DNA from: Leptospira sp.
GTDB lineage: Bacteria > Spirochaetota > Leptospiria > Leptospirales > Leptospiraceae
Direction: 5' to 3'
DNA length: 64,000 bases
Assembly (NCBI GenBank): GCA_009991425.1
Contig: JAACWH010000026.1
Span: forward strand, 1 to 64,000
Every line of letters begins with the position of its first letter. Position 1 is the first letter of the stretch. The notes beneath the pieces were generated by a model. The model saw only the letters and a list, made by a program, of their open reading frames with translations. It ran no database searches and was not told where the DNA came from. Of the stretch, positions 18,524-26,449 are shown piece after piece. Position numbers and translations under genes: made by a program.

Positions 18524-19255
18524 ATGAACGGTTCAGATTCCATTTCGGAAGACCCAAATTGCGAAACTTGTAATATAAGAACAAAAAGTATCTTACAAAA
18601 TGCTACTCCAGCAACTATAGAAAAAGTTAACAATGGCAAGCATTTTGATAAACATACACGCGGTTCACATATTTTTAAATCCGGAGACAATGCCGCAGGA
18701 TTCTATTTTATAAAATCAGGTTTAGTTCGCAATTACCGAAGCAATGGTGGCAAAGAACAAACTTTTAATATTAGAGGACCAGGAGATTGGATTGGCTTTC
18801 GAGATGCAATATCGGGCGACTCATATTTCCACTCTTCTATTTGTCTTGAAGATGTAGAAACTTGTTATATTACTAAAGAGCTTACTCAAATCCTAATGCG
18901 AGAGGATGAGAATTTCCAATCAGAAGTATTTCGACAAATGGCAAAAGAATGGAGAGAGAGCGAGAGCCAAGTTGTTTCTTTGGGAACTAAACAAGTTCAT
19001 TCCAAATTAGCAGAATTATTAATCACGCTTAAAAATGCTGCTGGAGAAACGGACGAAATTGAAATAAAGATGACAAGAGAAGTTTTGGCTTCTATTATAG
19101 GAACCACTACGGAAACCTTAGTTCGTGCTCTTACCGATTTTAAAAATCGCGACATTGTCCATGTAGAGAAAAATAAGGTCTCTTTTCATGATATGCCTGC
19201 TTTGTATTCTCTATCAGAAATGGATAATGATAAAGTCCAAAGATTGCACTCTTAA
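18524..19255 (+). CDS. CRP/FNR-family regulator, FNR-like with altered cysteine ligand
   Basis: This 243-residue transcription factor has a cNMP-type beta-barrel (about 30-130), a dimer helix (about 135-160) and a C-terminal winged helix (about 165-225). Like FNR it has N-terminal CxxC cysteines (Cys13, Cys16) and a central Cys114 that aligns with E. coli Cys122, plus Cys107. The position equal to E. coli Cys29 is Ser22. The recognition helix TTTETLVR keeps the Glu and Arg that read TTGAT, but has Val where FNR has Ser. It may hold a labile or unusual Fe-S cluster, or sense a different signal such as cAMP. It is divergent from the ODP-cyclase operon. Confidence 0.88.
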   Translation: MNGSDSISEDPNCETCNIRTKSILQNATPATIEKVNNGKHFDKHTRGSHIFKSGDNAAGFYFIKSGLVRNYRSNGGKEQTFNIRGPGDWIGFRDAISGDSYFHSSICLEDVETCYITKELTQILMREDENFQSEVFRQMAKEWRESESQVVSLGTKQVHSKLAELLITLKNAAGETDEIEIKMTREVLASIIGTTTETLVRALTDFKNRDIVHVEKNKVSFHDMPALYSLSEMDNDKVQRLHS

Positions 19256-19329
19256 TTTTTTTTATTAAACCCTAAAGTAATATTCTGATTTTCCGATTTT
19301 GGTAAGGATTGATAATCACAACCAAAACC

Positions 19330-19362
19330 GGGAATCCTTAGCCGAAGGATTCCCATTTTTTT
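19330..19362 (+). terminator. Rho-independent terminator after the FNR-like gene
   Basis: A perfect 10-base stem (GGGAATCCTT, loop AGCCG, AAGGATTCCC) is followed by A and then TTTTTTT on the plus strand. It lies 75 bases downstream of the regulator's stop codon. This is the clearest intrinsic terminator in the window. Confidence 0.85.
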
Positions 19363-19402
19363 GCCAGCTTGACAAATCCCTTCATTCCCAGATTCTTTCC
19401 TT

Positions 19403-20344
19403 ATGCGTCGTAACTCAGCTTCTTTATTTGGATATTCCATTTATCATCCCATAAATCTCATTTTATTTTTCAATATTTTCATTTTCATTCTTCAGAATTT
19501 CAATTCAAAAGCAATGGATTACCAATTTGGTTTAATTCCTGTCCAGGTTCTAAATGGAAAAGTCTGGCAATTATTTACATATGGATTTTTACATTCAACT
19601 GCATTTATTCCTCACATTTTATTCAACATGTATGGATTTTACATGCTAAGTTCCATAATCGAAACAACTATCGGCAAATGGAGATTAGTCGCACTTTATT
19701 TTGCTTCGCAATTGGCTGGCGGAATTCTTGTATTCTCATTTGGAATTATCAATGCATTATTTTTTGAGAATCAAATGGCGCTATTGGATATTTCTTATAG
19801 TGTGACGATAGGTGCTAGTGGTGCTGTATTTGGATTATTAGCTGTCTTTGGTTTGCTTTTTCCTGAGATGGATATTCTTCTTTTATTTATTCGGGTTCGA
19901 GCTAAGAATGCTGTATGGATTTCTCTAGCCTTGGGTTATGGATTTAGTCTAGTTGGTAATTCAAATATTTCTAATACCTGTCATTTGGGTGGAGCCCTAG
20001 CAGGCTATGCTTTTTATTATTTAATATTGGAACCAAGAAAAAGATCAGGAAAATTCACTCTTCCCAATCTCTTGGAAAAGAAAAGAAATGATTCCCCAGA
20101 CAAGGAAGCTAAAACCCAAGAGACCAAGATTGAAGATTTCTTTGAAGTTCAGATCAAAGCTAATGAAAAGCTATTAAAGCAAATTGAATCAAGCCCCAAA
20201 AAGGACATTCCAAATATACTAAATCCCATCCAAGTTGCGGATGCAAATATATGTCCAGCCATTGCATATAATCCTGAAGATTCAACCTGCCTTCGCTGTG
20301 AATGGTTACCGAATTGTGCTTTGAGAAAACATAATTCCAAATAA
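19403..20344 (+). CDS. Rhomboid-family intramembrane protease with cysteine-rich tail
   Basis: This 313-residue protein is a six- or seven-helix rhomboid. HILFNMYGFYML matches the conserved HN region, GASGAVFG carries the nucleophile Ser (about residue 138), and CHLGGALAGY carries the catalytic His (about residue 194). Family members cut transmembrane helices within the bilayer. After the last helix comes a charged linker and a cytosolic tail with four cysteines spaced C-x11-C-x2-C-x5-C (about residues 284-307), like a zinc knuckle. That tail is unusual. The start ATG 19403 has no visible ribosome site, and TTGACA at 19369-19374 suggests a promoter so close that the mRNA may be nearly leaderless. 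Confidence 0.85.
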   Translation: MRRNSASLFGYSIYHPINLILFFNIFIFILQNFNSKAMDYQFGLIPVQVLNGKVWQLFTYGFLHSTAFIPHILFNMYGFYMLSSIIETTIGKWRLVALYFASQLAGGILVFSFGIINALFFENQMALLDISYSVTIGASGAVFGLLAVFGLLFPEMDILLLFIRVRAKNAVWISLALGYGFSLVGNSNISNTCHLGGALAGYAFYYLILEPRKRSGKFTLPNLLEKKRNDSPDKEAKTQETKIEDFFEVQIKANEKLLKQIESSPKKDIPNILNPIQVADANICPAIAYNPEDSTCLRCEWLPNCALRKHNSK

Positions 20345-20389
20345 TAGAAAAAACTTTGACAAAAAACTTAGTAGAAATAATTTTTTTAT

Positions 20390-20863
20390 ATGTCAGAAGA
20401 AAATAGAAAATCTGTACTCCATGATATTTTGAAAAGAGAAAGAGAAGCCAAAAAGCTCCAAAAAGACAAAGCTCCCATCTCATCTAAACCCATCTCTATT
20501 GCTAAAACGCAGATCGATCAAAAATCGACTTCTGCTCAATCCAATGCTCCAAAATCTAAACAGGGCAGTTCTGCCTATAACGATGCACTTGTTGAAGTTG
20601 CCTTAGATATCAGATTCTATTTTCTAAGAGAAGGCGATTACACATTTCACTTCAAAGATCTATATGATGAACTAAAGTCCGATATGGATAAGTATGGAAT
20701 CGGTGCTCGCAAATTTTTAGATTATATACGAGAATCATTTGATAGATACAAAAATACGCATAAGATGATGCCTTTGGATCCGATGAATCTTAAGACATAT
20801 AAATACGTTGAATCTAGCTTCCGAGATCTTTTAAAGATGATGCAGCAAAAGTTTAAAAAATAG
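20390..20863 (+). CDS. Hypothetical basic-acidic protein
   Basis: I do not recognise this 157-residue protein. The first 60 residues are low-complexity, Lys/Ser/Gln-rich and likely disordered. The remaining about 95 residues (from SAYNDALVEVALDIRFYFL on) form a helical, aromatic- and charge-rich domain without a known motif. It has no signal peptide or membrane helix. The gene lies 45 bases after the rhomboid gene on the same strand, and no good ribosome site precedes ATG 20390. Confidence 0.6.
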   Translation: MSEENRKSVLHDILKREREAKKLQKDKAPISSKPISIAKTQIDQKSTSAQSNAPKSKQGSSAYNDALVEVALDIRFYFLREGDYTFHFKDLYDELKSDMDKYGIGARKFLDYIRESFDRYKNTHKMMPLDPMNLKTYKYVESSFRDLLKMMQQKFKK

Positions 20864-20930
20864 ATTGTCTTTTCATAAAAAGGATCTTGCTATTTTTTTT
20901 GTTATATGGCTTTTGTATTAGTATTATCTT

Positions 20931-21365
20931 ATGCAACTCAGTAAATACACAGATTATTCCTTCCGCGTATTAATGTATCTTGGCTCACATGATGATAGGC
21001 TTGTGACAATAGCTGAGGTATCAAATCGCTATTCAATTTCTAAGAATCATTTAGTAAAGGTTGTGCACCATCTCGCACAGGCAGGTTTTATTAAATCAGT
21101 TCCAGGAAAGAAAGGCGGAATTAAATTAGGAAGGGAACCAAAGAAGATCAATTTATTGGACGTAATTGAAATTACAGAAACTAATTTTGATTTAGCGGAA
21201 TGCTTTACTGAGCATGGTTATTGTGCTATCCAAAATAATTGCAAACTTACCAAAATACTCACAGAAGCTCTTTTTAGTTTCTTCAAAGTGATGGGTAAAT
21301 ACAATCTTTCTGATTTATTAAAGAATGACCAATTGCGCAATCAGCTTCGTAAAATGGCTGTATAG
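20931..21365 (+). CDS. nsrR: Rrf2-family regulator, NsrR-like
   Basis: This 144-residue transcription factor has an N-terminal winged helix (about residues 1-70) typical of Rrf2 proteins: MQLSKYTDYSFRVLMYLG then a helix-turn-helix. Three cysteines, Cys91, Cys98 and Cys104 (ECFTEHGYC, NNCKL), stand where NsrR binds its Fe-S cluster, and ECF with CxI and CKL resembles NsrR more than IscR. NsrR represses nitric-oxide detoxification genes until NO damages its cluster. No suf/isc gene is adjacent, which also favours a NsrR role. Its targets are not visible in this window. Confidence 0.82.
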   Translation: MQLSKYTDYSFRVLMYLGSHDDRLVTIAEVSNRYSISKNHLVKVVHHLAQAGFIKSVPGKKGGIKLGREPKKINLLDVIEITETNFDLAECFTEHGYCAIQNNCKLTKILTEALFSFFKVMGKYNLSDLLKNDQLRNQLRKMAV

Positions 21366-21393
21366 AATTTTCTATGCTTCTTAATCTGGTCTC

Positions 21394-23196
21394 ATGGGTA
21401 AGATCCACAGCTTACAACAAGATTTAATCAACCAAATTGCAGCAGGAGAAGTAATAGAGTCTTCTCATTCCATCCTCAAAGAATGTATAGAGAATTCTGT
21501 CGATGCAGGTGCTACCCAAATTAGCATAGAAACTAAGGCAGCAGGCCTTGACAAAATTGTTATCGTTGACAATGGTTCAGGAATCTTGGAAGAAGATTTA
21601 GAACTAGCTGTTATGCGACATGCTACATCAAAGATAGAAATCCTTAATGATCTTGATTCACTTATCACATATGGATTTCGTGGTGAAGCCATTGCATCTA
21701 TTGCCTCTGTATCTAAAATGAGTTTGGAATCTGGAGTGGAAAATGCAAGATTTGCTCATAAGATCCAATTAGAAAATGGAAGTATAATTTCCAAAGAACC
21801 TACAGCTCATTTTGTGGGAACAAAAATCGAAATCAATGATTTGTTCTATAATACGCCAGTTAGACGAAAGTTTCTTAAATCTGAAAATTCAGAAGATCGA
21901 AAGAATAAATCAAGAATCCAAATATCGGCATTAACGAGACCCAATGTCGCCTTCCATTATATGCAGGATGGCAAAACTATATATCGCCTCGCCCAGGAAG
22001 ATAGATATGAAAGAATTATATCTATCTTTGGAGAAAATATGCGAGACCATCTTCTTCCTATTGACTACGAAAGAAATGGGATGAAGGTAACTGGCTATAT
22101 CTCTGATCCTGATTTCTATAGATCCAATCGTATGGGTCAGTATTTTTTTGTAAATGATAGACCTATTGATCTCAAGCATGGTTCTTATTTATTGAAAAAA
22201 TGTTATGATGAACTTTTGCCACCAGGAGCCCATCCTTGGAGCTTCTTATACTTTGAAATTCCTCCTGATCGAATAGACGTAAATGTTCATCCCCAAAAAA
22301 AAGAAATCCGCTTTCTCGATGATGAATTTATAAATGGCTTTTTGATTTCCGCCTTACAGAAAGAATTACGATCCTCAACTCCTGTGAGTTTCTTGGAACT
22401 CAAGAAGCGGATGTCGGCCCCGATTCGTGGTACAGGAAATTTTGCAGCCTTCCAAGCAAATAACCAAAATTATAGTAACCAAGGGAATACTTCTCAGTTT
22501 CAAGACATTTTGCACAGAGACATTTTTCCCAATGCAGAAAGAAGAGAAGCCTATGAATTATCAAACACAGGTGCTGGAACTAATCTTTCTGAATTGAGCG
22601 ATCTTCCCACCAAGCACAGTCAGTTTATTCCTAAGAGACATTACGGGATTTTATTCGAGACATTCATTCTTGCAGAAGCTGAGGACGGATTGTACATAAT
22701 CGACCAACATACTGCTCATGAACGCATTCGTTATGAAGAAGTATTGAAGAAACTTAAGCTTAAAAATTATGGAACCCAACCAATGCTTACTCCTATCAAA
22801 ATCGATCTATCGACAGATGAGGCTGAGGATATATTGAGTAAGCAGGCAGAATTAATCGAGCTTGGAATCACTATAGAGGACTTTGGGAACGGATCAGTTG
22901 TTGTTCGAGAAATTCCTGGCTACATGGAACCAGGCAAAGAGAAGGAAACTATCCTTGATTTTATGAATCGAACCCTCCACTCGGACACAGCGGAACCAGA
23001 GCCTTACGATCTTATGGCAAAATCGGTAGCCTGCCGCTCCGCAATCAGAAAAGGCTCCCAAGTCTCTGATGCCATCATATCAGAAATTTTGAACCGCTTG
23101 AGCTATTGTGAAAACCCAGCTCGTTGCCCTCATGGAAGACCGACCTTAGTAAAACTAACAAGAGATGATTTGGAAAAAATGTTCCATAGAAAATGA
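21394..23196 (+). CDS. mutL: DNA mismatch repair protein MutL
   Basis: MutL couples mismatch recognition by MutS to strand removal. The 600-residue protein has the GHKL ATPase N-terminus with [44 protein letters not shown] and [11 protein letters not shown]. Its C-terminus holds [12 protein letters not shown], which fits the MutL endonuclease motif DQHAxxExxxxE except for Thr at the fourth position, plus ACRSAIRKG and CPHGRP. This supports a nicking MutL, the type found where MutH is absent. A variable linker covers about residues 340-410. The gene begins 28 bases after the nsrR-like gene. Confidence 0.95.
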   Translation: MGKIHSLQQDLINQIAAGEVIESSHSILKECIENSVDAGATQISIETKAAGLDKIVIVDNGSGILEEDLELAVMRHATSKIEILNDLDSLITYGFRGEAIASIASVSKMSLESGVENARFAHKIQLENGSIISKEPTAHFVGTKIEINDLFYNTPVRRKFLKSENSEDRKNKSRIQISALTRPNVAFHYMQDGKTIYRLAQEDRYERIISIFGENMRDHLLPIDYERNGMKVTGYISDPDFYRSNRMGQYFFVNDRPIDLKHGSYLLKKCYDELLPPGAHPWSFLYFEIPPDRIDVNVHPQKKEIRFLDDEFINGFLISALQKELRSSTPVSFLELKKRMSAPIRGTGNFAAFQANNQNYSNQGNTSQFQDILHRDIFPNAERREAYELSNTGAGTNLSELSDLPTKHSQFIPKRHYGILFETFILAEAEDGLYIIDQHTAHERIRYEEVLKKLKLKNYGTQPMLTPIKIDLSTDEAEDILSKQAELIELGITIEDFGNGSVVVREIPGYMEPGKEKETILDFMNRTLHSDTAEPEPYDLMAKSVACRSAIRKGSQVSDAIISEILNRLSYCENPARCPHGRPTLVKLTRDDLEKMFHRK

Positions 23197-23251
23197 GGAA
23201 AAATTAATTTCCCTGAATCGAATCGGAAAGATACTGACCTAAAGAATCAAG

Positions 23252-23860
23252 ATGAGTAGAAATGCACTAGCCAAAAAAGGCATGACGATGAGAGAAAAGG
23301 AGATTGTTCTCCTTCAGAAGATAAAAGCAGGAGATAAGACTGCTTATATGACTCTTGTAAGTCCATACCGAGAGAGACTATTCCGTAAGGCTGTTTCCAT
23401 GGTAAAGGATGGCGATGATGCGGAAGATATCGTGCAAGATGCCCTCATTTCGGGTTATAAGTCCATACAGAATTTTAGAGCAGAGGCTGGTGTATATACC
23501 TGGCTTTATAGAATCGTTGTAAATAAATCCAAAGATCTACTTGCTAAGAAGAAGCGTGGTAGAGAAAAGCCCATTGATGACTCCCAAGATAACCAATTTG
23601 TGGACGAAAGAATGGGTTATGAAAAAAAATTGGAACTTTTTGAAGAGTCGAAGTATCTAAAAGACAAGATCGATGCTTTGGAAGATATTTACAAAGAGGT
23701 GATCGAGTTAAGGTATTTCCAAGAAATGTCTTATTCTCAGATTGCTGAAGTTCTAGAATGTAACATTGGAACAGTAAAGAGTCGCCTTTTCAAAGCAAAA
23801 GAATTTTTAAAACATTCTATATTGCAAGACAATAAAGGGGAAGGTTATTTTGGCTCTTGA
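23252..23860 (+). CDS. ECF-type RNA polymerase sigma factor
   Basis: This 202-residue sigma factor has region 2 (YRERLFRKAVSMVKDGDDAE, DIVQDALISGYKS, then TWLYRIVVNKSKDL) and region 4 (ELRYFQEMSYSQIAEVLE, then GTVKSRLFKAKEFL), but no region 1.1 or 3. That makes it an extracytoplasmic-function (group 4) sigma factor. ATG 23252 has a weak ribosome site, and an internal ATG at 23282 or 23288 is possible. Its end overlaps the start of a single-membrane-helix protein that is probably its anti-sigma factor. Which promoters it reads cannot be told from here. Confidence 0.92.
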   Translation: MSRNALAKKGMTMREKEIVLLQKIKAGDKTAYMTLVSPYRERLFRKAVSMVKDGDDAEDIVQDALISGYKSIQNFRAEAGVYTWLYRIVVNKSKDLLAKKKRGREKPIDDSQDNQFVDERMGYEKKLELFEESKYLKDKIDALEDIYKEVIELRYFQEMSYSQIAEVLECNIGTVKSRLFKAKEFLKHSILQDNKGEGYFGS

Positions 23861-24407
23861 ATTCAAATTATTTTCAAAATTAAAAGAACTCATTCAGAGA
23901 AAGGAATTGGAAGAAGACATTGTGCTTGAGCATAAGTTAGTTGACTTATTTTGCCAGGTTCGTAAGTGGGAAGAGAAAAATCCTGTGAGGCTTTCTACAA
24001 GTTTTGATGAAAGAGTTTTTGAAAATATCAAGAACATTGAAATCGATAACCCGAACTGGAAGGAAAGAATTCTTCCTTACTTTCTTGAGAATCGACCCAT
24101 GCAGTATGGTTTGACTGTTGCTCTAGCATCCGTTTTGGCTGTTGTGATGATCTCTCGAACTGGCTCCACAGTTCCACAATCTCTATCAGATTCTGCTGGT
24201 GTTATCATAGACAATACTTCTTATCTAGATAAACCTTCATCGGTTGAATATGCTGATTCCTACCACAAGCGTGTGTTTCTAGAGCAGATTAAAGAAGATC
24301 CCAAGGGTGTTGATACTTTATCAAAATTAGAAGCTTACTATCTTTCAACTGGAAAGAAATCGGTAGCGAATGAAATCCACAATTTTATCGAGGAAGCTCG
24401 ACGTTAA
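23850..24407 (+). CDS. Probable anti-sigma factor, single membrane helix
   Basis: This 185-residue protein has one hydrophobic segment (about residues 90-108, GLTVALASVLAVVMI), so the N-terminal 85 residues are probably cytosolic and the rest periplasmic. I see no HxxxCxxC zinc motif. It starts with TTG at 23850, 11 bases before the sigma factor stop ends, and a strong AAAGGGGAAGG site precedes it. The overlap and layout suggest an anti-sigma factor that holds the ECF sigma factor at the membrane. The assignment rests on position and topology. Its last 23 bases overlap the convergent TPR gene. Confidence 0.6.
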   Translation: MALEFKLFSKLKELIQRKELEEDIVLEHKLVDLFCQVRKWEEKNPVRLSTSFDERVFENIKNIEIDNPNWKERILPYFLENRPMQYGLTVALASVLAVVMISRTGSTVPQSLSDSAGVIIDNTSYLDKPSSVEYADSYHKRVFLEQIKEDPKGVDTLSKLEAYYLSTGKKSVANEIHNFIEEARR

Positions 24408-25308
24408 GAATCGAGTTTGACTCCTCTAGAAATCTTTTAGCCCGATTGATCTCATTCGGGTAATCTCTCTCAGAAAAATTCTCTAATATACTAAGTGCAA
24501 AAGCTTGGGTTCTCCAGGCTGTTTTCTTTTGAAATTTTGCAGATTGGGTGTTTTGAAAATGATTCAATCGAATCATTTGTTCCATCCAACTCTCTAGGTC
24601 TTCTTTCCTCTTGGGCTTTTGATTCTTGAAGATTCCCCTGCGAAGTCCGAACACTGGAATTGCAAATGGTTTAGATTCGATATCGATGGAACTAGAATCT
24701 ATTTCCTGGCAAACTTCTTGTAAGTCTGACCAAAAGTTACACTGCCTATTGAAACGTAGTGGATCATCCAAAAAAGATCGTAGATAGAGATTCTTCCCAT
24801 CATCTAAGAGACCAGTTCCTAAATAGCATTCTGATATTAAAAATCCGAATTCTGAGGATTGTAGAGATGTTCTTGCAATAGAATCTAATATTTCTAAGGC
24901 GAGTGAAAATTCGCCGAGACGTAAGTGACAGATGGCAAGTCCTTTTAGGCTTGCTGGATCTAATCCGTTCCAGCCTTCCATTCGAAATGACATTCGTAGA
25001 TGATGGATGGCTTCTTCTAGAACACATTGTACGGTTGTAAGTAAGATTGCATCTTGGGGAAATTTTCTAGAAGCAACTTCCATTTCGAATTGTTCTAAAT
25101 AAGAAAGCAAAGCTTTGCCTCTTTCTTTCCCCTCACCTAAAGTTAATAAATGATCTAGTTTATTGTCCCAGAAGCTGGATATATAGTATCCAGCTATCCA
25201 GGTTTCTTCCTGAGGTGCCCCATCCAGTAAGAGGGAGAAAATTGTTTTAGCTTTTTCAAATTCACCATCTCTTAAAAAGAAGATGGCTTCTTCCGCATTT
25301 CCTGGCAT
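24385..25308 (-). CDS. TPR-like protein, unknown
   Basis: I do not recognise this 307-residue protein. It is helical throughout with loose TPR-like repeats (for example GLAICHLRLGEFSLALEILDS near residue 145). There is no signal peptide. The annotated ATG has no ribosome site: it follows a run of seven C's on its own strand (25316-25310), two bases from the start codon. It begins 12 bases after the stop of the hpf gene, so it is probably in the same transcript. Its 3' end overlaps the convergent anti-sigma gene by 23 bases. Confidence 0.6.
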   Translation of the reverse strand: MPGNAEEAIFFLRDGEFEKAKTIFSLLLDGAPQEETWIAGYYISSFWDNKLDHLLTLGEGKERGKALLSYLEQFEMEVASRKFPQDAILLTTVQCVLEEAIHHLRMSFRMEGWNGLDPASLKGLAICHLRLGEFSLALEILDSIARTSLQSSEFGFLISECYLGTGLLDDGKNLYLRSFLDDPLRFNRQCNFWSDLQEVCQEIDSSSIDIESKPFAIPVFGLRRGIFKNQKPKRKEDLESWMEQMIRLNHFQNTQSAKFQKKTAWRTQAFALSILENFSERDYPNEINRAKRFLEESNSILNVELPR

Positions 25309-25320
25309 AGGGGGGGAAGT

Positions 25321-25608
25321 CTAGTGCTTGGACATTTTGTCGTGGTGCTTAGATACCTGCGCTTGGATCTTATCTTCTAAACCATCAATACAAGCATAAA
25401 TATCCTTATTCATATTATGTGCATTAAAAAAAGAACCATCTCCATGCAAATTCATATTGGCATGGATTTCTCCATGGATTGTTTCAAAAGAGATGTCGCA
25501 GGATATTATCTTATGTAGGAATTTACTAACTCGGTCTATCTTTTCATCACTGTATTCTTCTGCTGGAATTGATCTATCCATGTGCTTCCATGTATAATTT
25601 ATTTTCAT
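25321..25608 (-). CDS. hpf: Short hibernation-promoting factor (HPF/RaiA family)
   Basis: This 95-residue protein matches the ribosome-hibernation S30AE fold: an N-terminal strand-helix pair (residues 1-35), HGEIHANMNLHGDGSFFNAH in the middle, and NMNKDIYACIDGLEDKIQAQ in the final helix. Family members sit in the 30S decoding region, blocking mRNA and tRNA and storing idle ribosomes under starvation or stress. At 95 residues it is the short form, lacking the dimerising tail of long HPF. The final residues are histidine-rich. A GGGAG ribosome site precedes it. Confidence 0.88.
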   Translation of the reverse strand: MKINYTWKHMDRSIPAEEYSDEKIDRVSKFLHKIISCDISFETIHGEIHANMNLHGDGSFFNAHNMNKDIYACIDGLEDKIQAQVSKHHDKMSKH

Positions 25609-25726
25609 ACTTTTTATTTCTCCCTTCCGAATTCTTATATTGATATGATAATTCGAAAGAATTAAGAGTCAATAAAAAAGAATTGAATCTTTCAAGGAGG
25701 TAGCTAAACTAGGGAAGGTTCTAAAG

Positions 25727-26440
25727 ATGACAGCCAAGAAGAAAAGTATTAAAGCAATTGCTAAAAAGAAAACAAAAACAACTTCCCAAAAAGATGTTAA
25801 AGTGATTCTAAATAGCAAAGACACTTCAGCTCCTTCCCAGGAAACTCTCTCGACTAAACCTCCAACTTCTAATAAGCCTGATGTTTTTAAAATATATGAA
25901 GATGAAAAATTCCAGAAACCTCTTGGCTCACCTACTACCGATATAATTAAAATTCTAACAAAGAATCCTTGGGAGGCCTTTATTTTTTGGAATATAAATC
26001 CTGACACTTTTCAGAAAAGTTTAGATCACTTCCAAACATCTAACGAAAATGTAAAATTGGAAATTTGCCTAGATTACAATGATATCTCTGGAGTTAAGAA
26101 ATCTATTTATATTCCCATTCATCCACTGTCGAATAACTACTATTATAAATTTGAAAGTCCTGCTTTTAACTTAAAGGCTTTGATCTATGCCAATCACAAT
26201 GAAGGAAGATTCCTTTTGTTCGACTCAGCTCAAGTGAGTCTACCTTCCGAGAAGGCTTCCTTTCAGTTTGATGAGCAGTGGATCAATCAGGAATGGATAG
26301 ATAGCGGGATAATTAAAAAAGATAAAGATGGGAATTTTATTTTTAATTCAAATAGATCTTCTAATAAAGAGCCAATTTTAAGTAAGACGAAAATCATTGG
26401 TTCATCGGGGAATACCTCTTCTCGTTCTATAGGCTCATAA
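25727..26440 (+). CDS. DUF4912-like protein paired with GH57 branching enzyme
   Basis: This 237-residue protein starts with a lysine-rich basic tail (residues 1-35), which may contact DNA, RNA or ribosomes. Residues about 65-170 form a beta-rich domain with ILTKNPWEAFIFWNINPD that I match from memory to DUF4912. That family often sits next to GH57 glucan enzymes, and here the GH57 gene follows ten bases later. A role in glycogen binding or enzyme control is plausible but not shown. The C-terminal 30 residues are Ser/Asn-rich. Confidence 0.65.
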   Translation: MTAKKKSIKAIAKKKTKTTSQKDVKVILNSKDTSAPSQETLSTKPPTSNKPDVFKIYEDEKFQKPLGSPTTDIIKILTKNPWEAFIFWNINPDTFQKSLDHFQTSNENVKLEICLDYNDISGVKKSIYIPIHPLSNNYYYKFESPAFNLKALIYANHNEGRFLLFDSAQVSLPSEKASFQFDEQWINQEWIDSGIIKKDKDGNFIFNSNRSSNKEPILSKTKIIGSSGNTSSRSIGS

Positions 26441-26449
26441 GGTAGATAT

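Noticed and set aside
18514..18525. ATTTTATAAAAT palindrome at the FNR-like start codon
   Set aside because: It is a simple AT palindrome, expected by chance in this composition.
19252..19440. 62-residue minus-strand frame
   Set aside because: It spans the terminator hairpin and the rhomboid start region and shows no protein signature.
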